Assembly (NCBI GenBank): GCA_010015655.1
Contig: ML976667.1
Span: forward strand, 265,002-329,001
Reading direction: 5' to 3'
DNA: 64,000 nucleotides
Origin: Bimuria novae-zelandiae CBS 107.79
Lineage: Eukaryota; Ascomycota; Dothideomycetes; Pleosporales; Didymosphaeriaceae
The position numbers were made by a program, and so were the translations under genes. The notes beneath the pieces are model-generated. The model saw nothing but the letters and a program-made list of their open reading frames with translations. It was not told the DNA's origin and ran no database searches. This document shows, in pieces, positions 1 to 11,902 of the stretch. The number at the start of each line of letters is the position of its first letter. The stretch's first letter is position 1.

Positions 1-1007
1 AGTACCTTTTCCGTATCCTTTCGTACCAGGCCTATAGGCACTTAATTCATTCGAGGCTACATTCTTATACACGCACTCCCACATGCCTCTGCTAGGAGAT
101 ACGCCAACATCGATCCTTTGAGTGACCTGCGCCGATACAGAAGGAGGCTACAAAGAGACTTAAAGGCTATAGCGACTCTAGCTGTTTTAGTGTAATTTAC
201 AAGATATACCCTACTTTTAAGTACCTCCTCTCCTACTTTAAGTAGCTTGTTAAGAGCTTTTAAGATATTAATTTTAATAAGCCCGACGCTCTAGAGGACT
301 ACTTAAAAATTAACGTAACTATAGCCTATTTAAAGCTCTTAAAGTATTATAAGCTCCTTAAAAAGATGTTTATTTATTACGCCTCTATAGTCCTCTACCC
401 TTACTATAAGTACTACTTTGTTAACGCATGGACTAGAGAGTATAAAGTTTAGCTTAATTAAGCTAATTAGCAATTCTAAGAGCTCTAGGCTATATATAAA
501 TTAAAGAACGCCTACCCTATTATCTCTTCTACGCGCAAACAAGTAAAGCGCGTTAATAATATTAATAACTACGCTAAGTTACACGTTAAGCCTCTAAGAG
601 CTAAAACTTCTACTTTACTTATTAATAGTACTAACGAGTTTAATTACTAGTAGTATAACAAACTTAGCGTCCCTAAGGATTACGCATACTATATAGATCC
701 TATTAGGTATTAGGTATCTCTCCGCAATTAATATCCCTGCCTTTCTTAGTTTACTATTAATCTCCTCTTAATCCTAGCGTCCTCTTGTTACTATAAGAGA
801 ATATTTTCTAAGGTTAGCGATATAATAGAGCTAAAACGTTAAAAAATAAGCCCTTAAATGCTCTCCACAATCACGTGCGTATGGAGTTGGCTAAGAGCTG
901 GATACTCTCCACCCCAGGAGACCCCGGACGGCGAGCTCCCAGTAGAGCTCTCAGAGCTCGAGATGCACGATATCTATCAGGTATCGCAGTGGGATGACCC
1001 TGTCTAG
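1..1007 (+). mobile_element. RIP-degraded hAT-family transposase remnant
   Basis: Read on the plus strand with stop codons passed over, about 260-480 gives the LEDYLKINV, LKLLKYY and YASIVLYPYYKY signatures and about 670-900 gives YPCLS, a leucine-rich helix, KRIFS and a distal SW-like segment. This is the layout of the end of the hAT catalytic region and its C-terminal dimerisation domain. The frame ends at TAG 1005-1007. Stops fall where Trp or Gln are expected, and the DNA to about 850 is very rich in TA, which fits RIP. Bases 1-179 are less AT-rich and not clearly readable. The 5' part of the element lies outside the window, and no terminal repeat was identified. Non-functional. Confidence 0.7.
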
Positions 1008-1044
1008 CTTGTGCTATACATATTTTATCTTAGCGCGATTTTTC

Positions 1045-1172
1045 GATCAATTAATTAATTAATTATTAATTAAAAAGCCTTAAAATTTACTATTAATTAA
1101 TTAATCAGTAACTCGAGGTCCTCGACGATCAATCAAATCAATCTCAGCCCGAATTTTTGATTGATTGATTGT
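1045..1172. repeat. AATT/TTGA-rich low-complexity and inverted repeat
   Basis: Two runs of AATTAATTAATTAA-like sequence (about 1051-1074 and 1092-1106) face each other. A GATCAATCAAATCAAT stretch near 1128 is mirrored by TTGATTGATTGATTG near 1157-1171. The segment lies just after the hAT remnant and could belong to its terminal region. It is also simple enough to be a microsatellite-like tract. No coding potential. Confidence 0.5.
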
Positions 1173-1287
1173 TGGCAACTCTGGTTACGACACATTCTGG
1201 AAAGAGAATTGGACAATTACATACATAACCGGGTATGCGAAGAAGGAAACCACCCGCCCGCATCAGCGTCCTCCTCATCGTGACTCC

Positions 1288-2105
1288 TCACTCGGGACCG
1301 CTCTCCCAGGGCAATCTCACAGACTCGCCTCCCAGTTCCCAAATGCCGCCCTTTGGCCTCCACATGGGAGAAACAGATGTGGGCGTCAGCTCATGCACGC
1401 ACTTCCGCCACACGTCGTTTGCATCTTTTCTCTCCATGTCGAATTGCATCTTGAGGAAGGCTCGGAAGCCATGGTGCTCGTACACCGGTTTGCCCATTGT
1501 GGAGGCTTCCATCCAACACTCGACGCCTAGCTCATCTGCGCGTGAGGTGCCGATCTTGATGAGAAGTGAGGCGACGCCCCTGCGTCGATGTGAAGGTACC
1601 ACGGCCATCCAATTCAGCACTAAAGATTGTCAGAGGGAATTGATAAATGCACGAGGCCATACGCACCCATATGTGGTCTCCGCATCCAGTTCGCCCTTGG
1701 CAGGTACACTTGTCTCATGATCTCTTCGCAAAACTCCCGGTACTCGCCCTCTGGCCACCACGGTGCTCGCATCGGCGGTGCGCCATTCTTAAAGGGATTC
1801 TCGCTGTGTATCTCCCACTGTGCACATCCAACCACCTCGCCTGTCGTAACTTCCTGAACGTAATACCAATTGCTTGCGGCGGTGGATGTATGACTGTTCC
1901 AGAAGCGTGACTTCGCCTCAGCAAGAGCTACCTCGCGGGCAGATGGAGTGAAGCCGAGGACGGGAAAGAACAATTGAGCGTACGGGTCGTACGGGTCGTA
2001 ATTCGCTGCCCAGATAACATCCATAATGGCGTCCATCTCGGCCTGCGTCTTCATCTCCTTGGCGACATATCGCGTCGGCATTTTCGACTGTTCAACCGAC
2101 CCCAT
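1288..2105 (-). CDS. GNAT-family N-acetyltransferase
   Basis: Two exons, 2105-1667 and 1619-1288, with a 47-nt intron 1666-1620 (GTGCGT donor, CTGAC branch, CTTTAG acceptor), give a 256-residue protein. The second exon opens with the acetyl-CoA-binding motif of GNAT enzymes: LNWMAVVPSHRRRGVASLL, followed by ADELGVECWMEAST and YEHHGFR, the usual order in fungal GNATs. The N-terminal half carries the substrate-side region and is variable. Without the intron the frame is interrupted exactly at 1620, so the splice is needed. Substrate unknown; small amines or amino acids are typical for the family. No obvious partner nearby. Confidence 0.8.
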
Positions 2106-2812
2106 AGTTCGAGGCGCTCTTGGACTTTTGAAGAGTCCCAGTACGCGTGTCCGCGGAAACAGAGTTCCCAGCTCTCAGATATCAACCCCAGTCTGAGTGC
2201 GGCCCGAAAATAGCAGGCACGCCTCCATGCGGTGGAGGAAGGCACCTTGCCACAGATACCAAGTCTTCCCTCCACTCGCCTTAATCAAACTGACGTTAGC
2301 TATCCGAACAATTGGGAAGGTATTGTGTCGAATTGAGGCACGGTTCTCGCACGTGTACGCTTCACAAGTAATGAGTGTAGATAGCGACCGTTGCATCTAT
2401 GGTTTGCCCATGCTCAAAGAGGCAGCTGCTTGTTCGGGCGTAGCGCCTTGGCGCGACAATTGGTTGCACCGCGGGCTCGAACATCGTTTCACGACGCGGT
2501 GACCCCCTCACTCATTATCACCTGCTGATCGGGCGTACGTATCACGACGTGGTCGAAAAGGCTTTGCGCACCGCTCCTTGCGTGTCGATAGTTCTGATGA
2601 TGGGTGGAGGGGATGTGCGACGCGGCGAACGGGTCGCCGATACCGGCCTGGTGCGCTATATTCATCAGTGGTCCGAGCTCGGTAGATGAGCATGGCTTGG
2701 CGCCAGATTGAGGTTTGAGCCACATCAGCGCTGTGGCGTATCCGCCTGTGGCTGGACAGACTGTATTACCTCTCGCATTCGCATTGTCCTCGTCAAATAT
2801 CCAACAATCTAG
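2106..2812. other. Intergenic, no gene seen
   Basis: Divergent upstream region between the GNAT gene (minus) and the UstYa-like gene (plus). The longest open frame (minus strand, 2489-2827) has no family signature and runs into the UstYa start. Probably the promoters of both genes. Confidence 0.5.
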
Positions 2813-3761
2813 ATGGCGGTGCACCAAGAATATCGACCTCTGAGCGGAGACGAGGAGAAGAATGGAGAAGAGATAGACTTAGGAGCAAGAGAAGTCACTG
2901 CTCAGGGGACTCCTCGATCCAGCGTCGCGATATACGTCGCAGCTCTCATGTTCTCTCTTTGCCTCAATTGTATACTGGCAGTTGACAATGCTCGCATCCG
3001 TAGGATGTCGAAGGACCACGGAAGGTCAAAGTACAGTCAGTAGCGTGACATCGATTAGCAACGCTCACTTAACCTCGCAGGCGGCATTACCTTCGACACT
3101 GTGGTCCCATTTCGCTCATACAACGAGTACTGGAACCCGAACGTCAGTGACGAAGTGTCGAATGCAGCTTGGGACGCAATCGACACAAACCCGATGGCCA
3201 TATCCCTACACAACGACTTCGCGAAGCAAGTTGGTCTGGGACCCTCTACATGCTTTCCCTGGGACACCGAGCGTAGCATCTACTACGTGAAGGGCTTCCA
3301 TGACCTGCACTGTTTGGTACGCTTTCACGACCCCAATGTCCCGTCTTTGCTATATAACTTCGCAGAAACTCATCCGCAAGGCAATCGTCTCCAAACACAG
3401 CCACGCCAACAACCAGACATTCAACTTTCACCACTTGCTCCATTGCTTGGACGGACTGCGACAGGACATCATGTGCACGGCTGACGACACGCCGATGCCC
3501 GCACCAGTTGCCCATCATGTGGGCGACGGCCAGCTTCGACAGTGTCGCGATTGGGAGAAGCTGAGAGCTTGGGCAACAAGGCCTGACCAACATGCTTGCC
3601 ATCAATTTGACGACTATCGCGAGGCTACCAATACACTTGAGCTGTTTGGACATTGCCCAGACGGGTCGCCTTATCGGCCTGTCATGAAGGCGTATTTTGC
3701 GTATCATGGTCACAAAGACCCTTACGAGCTGAAGGGTTCGGAGGAGAAGGTCATATTCTGA
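2813..3761 (+). CDS. UstYa-family (DUF3328) oxidase-like protein
   Basis: Three exons (2813-3035, 3081-3316, 3366-3761; introns of 45 and 49 nt) encode 284 residues. A cytosolic tail is followed by one membrane segment at about residues 37-56. The lumenal part has an EYW motif and the two HxxHC motifs that define the family: HDLHC at 148-152 and HLLHC at 176-180, the latter followed by DGLR and a further Cys. Family members carry out oxidative cyclisation or related chemistry on ribosomal peptides (ustiloxin type) and on other metabolites. The first HxxHC is created only by joining exons 2 and 3 correctly, which supports the model. A small secreted peptide gene lies 500 bp downstream on the same strand, so a peptide substrate is conceivable but unproven. 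Confidence 0.88.
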
Positions 3762-4261
3762 ATAGGGCGATGACGATCTTGTATCTGATCATTAGTGTAT
3801 CAGAGAGGAACGGAAGGAGGGTAGCATTGTGAGGAGTTCATCTGCGTTACAGCGGGTTGTTGATAGATTCAGCATCGCCTGCTTCAGAGGTGTTAGGACG
3901 TACAGAATAAGCTGTTTAGTACCGTTTGCCTTCACTGGCGCGTTCTAGCCCCAATAGATCAGTGTTCCAAGACCCCGATTGCTACACAGTATAACGCAGT
4001 CTCGTTGTGCGACCCTTGTCTTACACTTCACCGGTACGCAAGACTTCAGATACCGCTCTCGTTTTAATCTTTGTGTATGCTCACAGGTACCCTCAGCTCA
4101 CCTTGCTTTCGCAATTTATATTCACAAGAAGAGCGTCACCCTCATATACACTACCAGCATACCACAACCCCACCGAGCAAGAGTAAGTCATGCCCCGATA
4201 TCCTTTGCACGCCGAGCTTACCTTCGTCAGCCACTCTGCATTTCCTACTCGGAACATCACA
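3762..4261. other. Intergenic between UstYa-like gene and small peptide gene
   Basis: No gene is supported. A CA/CT-rich stretch just before 4262 looks like a fungal 5' leader. The region probably holds the UstYa terminator and the promoter of the peptide gene. Confidence 0.4.
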
Positions 4262-4474
4262 ATGCGATCATCTTTCGTTCTACTACCGCTTGGCATCCTC
4301 TTCGCGAGCAGCTACGCCGCGCCTGTCTGGGACAGGATGCTAGTCGCTCGCGGAGCTTCGTCTGGAGATGGTGTCGCTGTTCGAGCACCGAGGCTCGAGA
4401 AGAGAGGCGTTCCGGCTGTGGAAGCGGAGTTCGCGGATCCGATTATTGTGGACACGAGGAGCGCTCCTGTCTAG
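4262..4474 (+). CDS. Small secreted peptide with one Kex2-type KR site
   Basis: A 70-residue frame starts at ATG 4262. An in-frame ATG at 4190 would put a hydrophilic stretch before the signal and is less likely. Residues 1-19 form a clean signal peptide (MRSSFVLLPLGILFASSYA) ending before APVW. A propeptide-like stretch follows, then LEKR, a classical Kex2 cleavage site, leaving a 22-residue acidic tail (GVPAVEAEFADPII...RSAPV). No cysteines. The layout resembles single-core secreted precursors, and the UstYa-like gene just upstream makes a RiPP precursor possible. The tail has no Tyr or Trp, the residues cross-linked in known dikaritins, so a plain secreted peptide is the main alternative. 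Confidence 0.55.
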   Translation: MRSSFVLLPLGILFASSYAAPVWDRMLVARGASSGDGVAVRAPRLEKRGVPAVEAEFADPIIVDTRSAPV

Positions 4475-5564
4475 ATGTACTTTCGCCTAGATTGCCTTGA
4501 AGGGCGGGGTGGAATCCGGTCAGGTAAGCGTCTGGGAGCAATGATGGACGGGGCTGATGAGCGGTAGACACCGAGCGATTGTGCGCCGTGGTACATGTCG
4601 GAGATGATACCGTTTGAGGTGCGATGGGGGAATCTGTGACCGGGGGGCAATGTTGTGTTCGGTCACTACCAATCAATCGATTATTTTCCAATCGTTCTAT
4701 TTCTGGTGCAAGCGCTTGCAAGTCGACATGTTGTACGATATGTTGAGGTCGTTGGTGACGATAAAAGAGACGCCGGATTCTCCTCACCAACTAACAGACC
4801 CATACGCGCCATATGTAAGCGTCATCAATTGCTTTGCAGTAGTTCTGGGCTCTAGAGCCATGTAATCCGGCGTAAAATGACGCGCTCACGCCGCTTCCGT
4901 GTTGGTGCGGATACACATCGCTATGTTCCACGACTTCTAGGTTGGGACTCGCTACTGTCCCTCCAATTTCGTGACACAGATGCAGTGAGACAATACAGGC
5001 TACACAACGCTCGAATACGAAAAACTCGTCGCCTTGGTACTATGATAACCGAGACAGGTTGTGGAAGCTGAAGGTATCGGCTCCAGATATTGGAATGTCG
5101 ATCAATTGTGGAGGGAGCAGGTGCAGGAAAATCTGACGTCGCACAAACCCAGCCAGCATCGGCGTCATTTCCACCGATCATGTCTCCCAGTACACCGTCC
5201 TTGCATTGCGCCCTTCGTCCTCCGTACAACGCACATCACTAAGTGACGCCGTCTCTCAACGACACCTGTATTCATGTGCAAGGTTGCTCATCCCTTTGCT
5301 CTCCCGCCATCGTGACTCGAACAAGTGAGCCATCGCGCTTTAGAATCTCTCACCCAAAACACAACCGGGCGTGCTGCTTTGCCGCTGTGAAATGCCCTTT
5401 ACCCTGCCATGCATGCTAGTGTACGCCTCCCCATACCTGCCGCTCAGCTCCCGCTCGCATTCCGGCGCCCCTCCCCACCCGTTCAATACCCAAGAACATC
5501 CCCAGACTCACGAGAGAGGTAAGCAGCGCTTTGGAATGATTCACTTTGTGATGCCGATACGAGT
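4475..5564. other. Intergenic, no gene seen
   Basis: About 1.1 kb with only short, unconvincing frames on both strands. It contains the end of the peptide transcript and the promoter of the rhodopsin-like gene. Confidence 0.5.
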
Positions 5565-7146
5565 ATGATTGCTTTTCCCGCTGAGGTGAAAGAGATCGTG
5601 GCGCGGCACCCGGGATCAAAGCGCGATTTGGGCCCGTTCTTGGACGTTGTTACTTGGGTATTTCTGGTCACGAGTTTTCTGGCGGTGTTGACGCGACTCG
5701 GGACCAAGAGGGCTTTGAGAAGAAGGATAGATGTTGACGATTACTTGGTCGTTGGTGCGCTGGTATGTTTACCTGTCGCTCGTGTTTGGTGGCGAATCCG
5801 AGAGCATGTTTCCAATGCACTTGATGCTAATGCAGCCGTGCAGATGGCCAGTGTGGGCTCTGGGGTTGCAGTTTGTTTTCAGACCGCAGCTGGACTTGGC
5901 AGAGACATAGCGTTGCTGTCGGAAACGCAGATTGTGGCGTATCAGAAGGTATGTATGCTTGCACTCTCGTATTCAGCTTTCCGACTTGCATTCTGTCAAC
6001 TGTCCTCACTCGAGAAGAATGCTGACGCTCCCAGGCCGAGTATGCGAACAAGCTGCTCTTCATCGCTACCCTTGCCCTTGCAAAGCTCTCTATCATCTCG
6101 TTGCTCACAATACTCACAGCTTCCAACCTACACCGCAAACTCGGTTGGGTACTGGGAGCTTTCATCACCGTATGGGGCTTGGTAACAGAATTTGTCGCTG
6201 CGTTCCAGTGCGGAGCCCGGAGTCCATGGGTTTTCCTCAGTGAAGATACTCAGTGCTTGAGCATGGTATGTTCTGAGGGTCAAGTGGTTTGCTGAATGAC
6301 CAGCTAACGGCCACCAGACAGGCTTCTGGCGATCCTTTGGTGCACTCAACATGATCACTGACTTGTGCTTAATACTCTTCCCGGTTCATGTCCTCTTCGC
6401 ACTGCAAATGAGCGTTAGCAAAAAGATCACAATAGTGGGGTTCTTCGGCACGCGATCACTGTATGTACCCTTTTCGTATACTTGAATGCACTTGTACACT
6501 TTCCACAAATACTGATAGGCGAGACAGAGATATCATAGCCACCGCCATCCAGCTGGCCTACACACCGGCGTTTGACAGTCCAAACCCAACACGCGCGCTG
6601 TGGAAGTGGACAATGACGGCTCAAGTCATCGAATGCGTCACGATCTTCACATCATGCGTCCCATATCTCCGCCCGCTGTTAGAGTCGCTGCCCTCTGGCA
6701 TGTACGCTACGGATGAACTGCGGCGGCGAGGAACACCCTCAGAGCTCGGCTACTCGCGCAATCGCAGCAAAACTTCCTCTTACAAGCTCAGCTCTACAAA
6801 TTCGCATACCGGGCATTCTCCAGAGAAGAGGCATCGATCGAGCCAAGCAGAGAGCGCAATACGTAGGTTTCTACCGATGTTGAGCGAGAACACGAGCCAT
6901 ACGAATTCTGCGAGCGGGTTGCCTGGGGGACCAAAACGGACGGACGGCAATGTGGATGTAGAGATTACTGCACAAGGAGCGGGCAGTGAGAGTAGGTGGG
7001 ACGTAGAGAGCACAGGAAGTCAAGCCAAGATCGTGAAGACCACTGTGGTTTGCGCGGAGTGGGAGGACCGTAGAAATGATGAACAGGTGAGCGGAAGTGA
7101 TGAGATTGGAGTGGCGAGACAGAATGACTTCCGCGTGAGGATATAG
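5565..7146 (+). CDS. Fungal rhodopsin-like (PTH11-related) integral membrane protein
   Basis: Five exons (5565-5762, 5844-5948, 6035-6265, 6318-6460, 6519-7146) join in frame to 434 residues. The N-terminal two thirds hold about seven hydrophobic segments with the family hallmarks: RRxDVDDYLVV after TM1, AEYANKLLFIATLALAKLSI in the middle, a TM ending in the CGARSPW-type loop, and FWRSFGALNMITDLCLILFPV. The last 150 residues are hydrophilic and Ser/Thr/Arg-rich, as in the cytosolic tails of this family. No CFEM domain precedes it. These proteins are proposed surface receptors; the ligand is unknown. A second relative lies on the minus strand at 25851-27267. Confidence 0.85.
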
Positions 7147-8840
7147 TGTCTTCGTTGGGCAGTGCAGCATATCGTGCCTTTTGTTTGAAACTGAAATATC
7201 AAGTATGTTTCTACTCGTGTTGAGGTCCGTATTACTTGTACGTTTACTCACGTGTGCGTCGTCGAAGCGTTTTCCCTTGCGAATTGGCTCGACTGTGTTG
7301 CTCGTCTGCATTGGCGGCTGGGAGCGCGCAGTGTTTCCAATGATCGCTTAGACTGCATGCAAACTCACCCCACACGTGCACAAGCACGAATAGAATTGAT
7401 AACAAAAGTGGGAGCGCTAGACGGAAGATGAGAAATCGCGGCACCTGCGGGGGACTTCTAGTGACTGCTGAGTCCATTGTTAGAGTCCTTGGAAGCTAGA
7501 TTATGCACCAACCAGGGGTCCATTACTGTTCGAGCGGTTCTCTCTCTTCTGCAGCAACGTCGGCGTTGAGGTAGCCTGAACAGTTGAAGCACTTGGTACC
7601 TAGGCGTCCTAACCGAAGCACGCGGTACAAGCTGATGGTTTCCACCTCACTAGATGGCTTGATGTGTGTCCTGACGGAAAAACGCCTTTAACAAATCAGA
7701 ACAGATGAAACCTGTCTGGACCTTGGCCTGTGAATAAGCGCTTGTTATCCGCGTGTGTACCCGTCTCACTCAACGGTCTTACACGTATTGCGATGATTGG
7801 CCGAGCTATCACAAAGGTGACAGGACTGCTCTTCTTCTCGATGGGTTGGCGATGGAAAAGGCTGGAGTCGTGCGTGTGGGTGGCGTCCTGCCCAGGTTTC
7901 GACGATGTCTCCCACGTGGCGCGCTAGGCGGAATTGGATGTTAGCTCTCCCTCTTTCCACAACGTCCCCGGCTGATCATTCCTAATTCTCCGCATCCTCA
8001 TTCCAACCACGACTGGACCCAGAAACTTGTCCTCTCTTGTGCCACGTCCATCTGCGGGGCCTTCTGTATCTTTCCTACTGCCGTCTGACACGCCGGCTTC
8101 CTAGCAACCGCTCAACATGCCACAGGCCCAGCAGTGTGCGACGGACATGGGATAGAGTCTGTCATTCGCGTGAAGAGCTAGTCTTGTCCTTCAACCCCTC
8201 CTTTTCGCCGCGCGATGGTGCAGAAGTGTAAGCTAGCGCTGGTAGGGGCATCGAGCGTATCTTGTACCCGTTCGCGAAGGCACTGCCGCACCGGGAAATT
8301 ACACGATTCGCAGAATGAGACAGCCAGCACCGAAACGAGTAAAGGATATCCTCCGATGCGTACCATTGCAAGTGTTCTTGTCGATGCGTCTAGTGGTGCA
8401 ACGCGACCAGCAAATCAGCTTGTCCTTGGGCGCAACGACACAAGTCTCAAGATGCAGTACGATATGTCAAAGCCCGTAACCTGCGGCTTCCCATGCTTTT
8501 CTCCAGCTGAGTGGATAGCCGGCATAGTAGCTTCCGTGGATTATGGTGCCGTTCTGCCTGCCGAACGGTGCCGTGGGCTTTCTTCATCATTTAAATGAGC
8601 TGGCGGCGCACATGGTTGACGTTACCTCCAAGTTGACAGGACAGATCAGGTCGAACCTCTAGATTGACTTGCATTGCATGTGTTCTGTGCGACATACCCC
8701 TCGTATCTTCCTTCCAGATCCGCCCTTTCGTCATAGGGCCCAGGGAGGTGAGCATCGTCGGTGCCCGGTCGCCGGTATATCCTTCGCCTGCGGGCTTCTT
8801 AGAGTCAATCTGCGCGGCTCATACTGCGTGCTTGCTCGTC
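7147..8840. other. Intergenic, no gene seen
   Basis: About 1.7 kb without a supported gene. Open frames such as 7730-7927 and 8215-8598 show no recognisable domain, no splice-linked continuation and ordinary composition. The right end is the promoter of the permease. Confidence 0.5.
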
Positions 8841-10807
8841 ATGGAGAAGGCGCTCGAGTTCCAAACGTTGAACGATGAGGGCGTCCGTCAGAGAGGTGGC
8901 GGGTCTTTGTCAGAGGCAAAACCTGCCAGCTTTGATAGGGATAGGTACGAATTGGCCCGCGTGGGCAAGGAGCAAGTTTTGAAGGTCAGTGGCAAGTTCG
9001 TGATGATGAGATTGTTCTAACAGCGTCAGCGTCGTTTTGGACTGGTGAGCATGACGGGACTGTCTTGTGGTCTCATGTGCACATGGGAGAGCATATTAGT
9101 GTAGGTCCTCCCGCGACAACCGCTTCGATAGGTTAACCATCGCCAGCGTCTTCCAGATTGGCTTTGGAAAGTGAGTACCAGCGTGATTGATATCTCTTCA
9201 CCTAGCATCGATGCTAATTGAACTAGCGGCGGTCCCGCTGGCCTGATCTACGGATTCCTTCTTATCTGGCTCGGTAACCTCTCAGTCTTCGTCGCCATAG
9301 GCGAGCTCTCGAGCGCAATCCCAACTGCAGGGGGTCAATATCATTGGGTTTCTCTTCTCGCACCGCGCTCCAGCAAACGTTTTTTTAGTTACATTACAGG
9401 TAGGTTAGAAATGAATATCACCACCAAGCGTAGCAGAGCAATTGGCTAACAGTATCAGGCTGGCTCACAGTGATCGGATGGATCGCTGCGTTGACATCCG
9501 TATGCGCCTTCGTTGCAGACCTCACCCTAGGCCTCGTAGCCCTCAGCCATCCCGATTATATCAAGGAGCTATGGCACAGCACGCTCTTGCTGTGGGCAGT
9601 CTTGTTGCTTTGCGTCTTCATCAATGTCTTCGTTAGCGGTGCCCTGCCGACCATCGAGGTTATTATCCTCGTCATCCATATCCTTGGCTTCTTCGGCATT
9701 CTAATACCTTTGGTCTATCTCACGAGCTCTTATAATACAGCGGAATACATCTTTACCACTTTCAACAACTTTGGACAGTGGAAAACGACTGGCTTGGCCT
9801 TCTTAATTGGCTTACAGGGAAATGCTCTGGCTTTCGTTGGAACCGATTCCGCTGTGCATGTAAGTGAATACTTGATCTTTCGAATGCATGTGAGCATTCA
9901 CTGATCACTTCAGATGTCAGAGGAGGTCAGGAACGCTAGCACAGATGTCGCACGCTCTATGCTTCTTAGTCTTGGCATCAACGGGTGTCTCGCCCTGGGC
10001 ATGCTCATTTCGGTTTTGATCAGTGCCGGTGATATCGAGATAATGATCAACGATACGACTTCGAATGTGCCACTCTTCATGCGCATATTCAAGGAAGCCA
10101 CTGGTTCAACTACTGGAGCATCTATCATGACAGGCATCATCATCGTTCTCGAATTCTGTAGCGCAATGGGCTGCTTAGCCGCAGCGTCCCGCATGACTTG
10201 GTCGTTTGCAAGAGATCGAGGACTGCCTTTTGCGAGGGCACTTAGTGCGGTCAGTATTACCTTACCTCCCTTGAGCGTTGCTCATTTAGGTCAGATCGAC
10301 AAACGCACAACAATACCGGTCATAGCTATTCTTGTTGTAACCACACTCTCTGCCCTACTCGCCCTCATCAACATCGGCAACAACGCCGCCTTCAATGGGA
10401 CTATCTCCCTCGTCCTAGAAGGCTTCTACATCTCCTACTTGCTGGCTGTCGGTCTTCTTCTATGGCGGCGTCTTCGCGGCGACATGGACGACTCTAACTC
10501 TGGTCTCACCGCTTTCAGTTCCAATGCACAAGCCGATGAGACGCTTGATAGAAGCTTGGGATGGGGTCCATGGAGGGTTAAAGGACCATTAGGAGTCGCA
10601 AACAACGTCGTTGCATGTTGCTACCTCTTACTGCTCATATTCTTCAGCTTCTGGCCGAACAACTTCAAGATCGTGGATCCAGCCCAGATGAACTGGGCTG
10701 TGGTAGTGACTGCTGGTGTAGCCTCTTTCAGCATCGGTTACTATCTGCTCTATGCAAGGAAGAGCTACAACGGACCGGTTGTCGAAGTCGACCCACACCT
10801 GCTTTGA
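8841..10807 (+). CDS. APC-superfamily amino acid/GABA/choline permease
   Basis: Seven exons (8841-8984, 9030-9100, 9147-9170, 9227-9399, 9459-9859, 9914-10249, 10295-10807) give 553 residues. A hydrophilic N-terminus leads to RRFGLVSMTGLS and then VVFQIGFGNGGPAGLIYGF, the conserved first helices of fungal GABA/choline-type permeases. GELSSAIPTAGGQYHW and the SEEVRNAS and MTWSFARDRGLPF motifs follow, with about 12 membrane segments overall. Exon 3 is only 24 nt. The first intron's acceptor could be 9023 instead of 9029 (two extra residues). The last intron (10250-10294, 45 nt) has no stop and keeps frame, so its use is uncertain. It imports a small nitrogenous solute across the plasma membrane; the exact substrate cannot be read. 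Confidence 0.85.
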
Positions 10808-11668
10808 CGAAGAGAATGTCATCGAGCCACCTACGGGATTGAGGCAAGGATTTGAGGATGTGCTGGGATACAATATGGATTTTTTTCGGTTTAGTGTCGC
10901 TACATTTGCATTGCATTGAGATGGGCATGGGGAAAAGGTAAAGCAAATAACAGGGCGGTCATCTGAATTTGGTGCCCAAGGAGACAGACATTCCTTACCT
11001 AGACATGAATTACGACCGATTATGATTCTAGAGCCTTCTCATCTCCCTTTTGACTGGTATCCAGCCTGCGATAGTCGTCAAGCCGCCGCAGAGCTACGAT
11101 AACACGGCCAGGACAGTACTTCTATGGTACGATCGTGCTCTCTCCTCCATATAACGCCAACGAAACATAGGCAGGCAAGGTCTGTATCGAAATTTTCCTG
11201 ACGAAGAGGCCTATCTCCTAGTCTATGCTGACAAGGTGGAACAGACCCCTCGTGTCCAACGCCCCCAATGCCTTCAGCCGCATGGCACGCCATTCGTACA
11301 ACCCCAGCACCGCTGCCGAGCCCCAATCGCACAATCGCCGGCTCCACTGATGCTATCACATACACTGCAGCTGTCATGAGATCACATCATCCAGGACGAA
11401 TCTGCACGTCAAAGAAGCACAACATGAATACGAGGCTCGGATGACGAGAGCACAACAGCAAGCATGACGGCGTGACAGCATCACTTTCTGAAGCACTGCA
11501 CCCACTGCAAAGCGAGCGCAGAGATACCGATCTATACAGCGTGAAATACTCACGTACTGTGACTGGAGTTGAGTAATGGTCGCTCTGCGATGTTGAAGCC
11601 CCGCATGCATCCAAATTTAGACGTCCTTCACGAACAGCAGCCCGGCTAGTTCCGAACCCGAGCGCAGC
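10808..11668. other. Intergenic, no gene seen
   Basis: Downstream of the permease. No frame with recognisable features, and several dispersed short frames on the minus strand look random. Confidence 0.5.
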
Positions 11669-11902
11669 TACGAGGAGCTCGTTTGTAGTGAGTCATATGC
11701 CAAGGTATCTTCGAGGTGACAGTGCTGCACCACAACCATAATCTTTAATGATAATTTATAATAATCTGGGAGGGAAAAGAGACAATTTAGAGCTATTTTC
11801 CTATATATTTAATATTTTTATTATTATTTTAAAGAGTTGTGGTGTGGTGCTGTCCGATAGAAATACCTTGGCATATGACTCGCGAAAAACGAGTTCCTCG
11901 TA
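11669..11902. mobile_element. MITE-like element with long inverted repeats and TA duplication
   Basis: Arms of about 67 bp at 11671-11737 and 11833-11900 are inverted copies of each other, roughly 80% alike. The shared core is AGTCATATGCCAAGGTAT, and both ends begin CGAGGA/CGAGGAACTCG. They flank an extremely AT-rich centre of about 95 bp. TA stands directly outside both arms (11669-11670 and 11901-11902), as expected for a target-site duplication of a Tc1/mariner-type non-autonomous element. There is no coding capacity. Confidence 0.75.

Noticed and set aside
1978..2002. Short direct repeat TACGGGTCG
   Set aside because: It encodes the repeated Asp-Pro-Tyr of the GNAT protein and needs no other explanation.
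2489..2827. 112-residue minus-strand frame between GNAT and UstYa genes
   Set aside because: No domain, no splice-linked continuation, overlaps the UstYa start; looks like chance.
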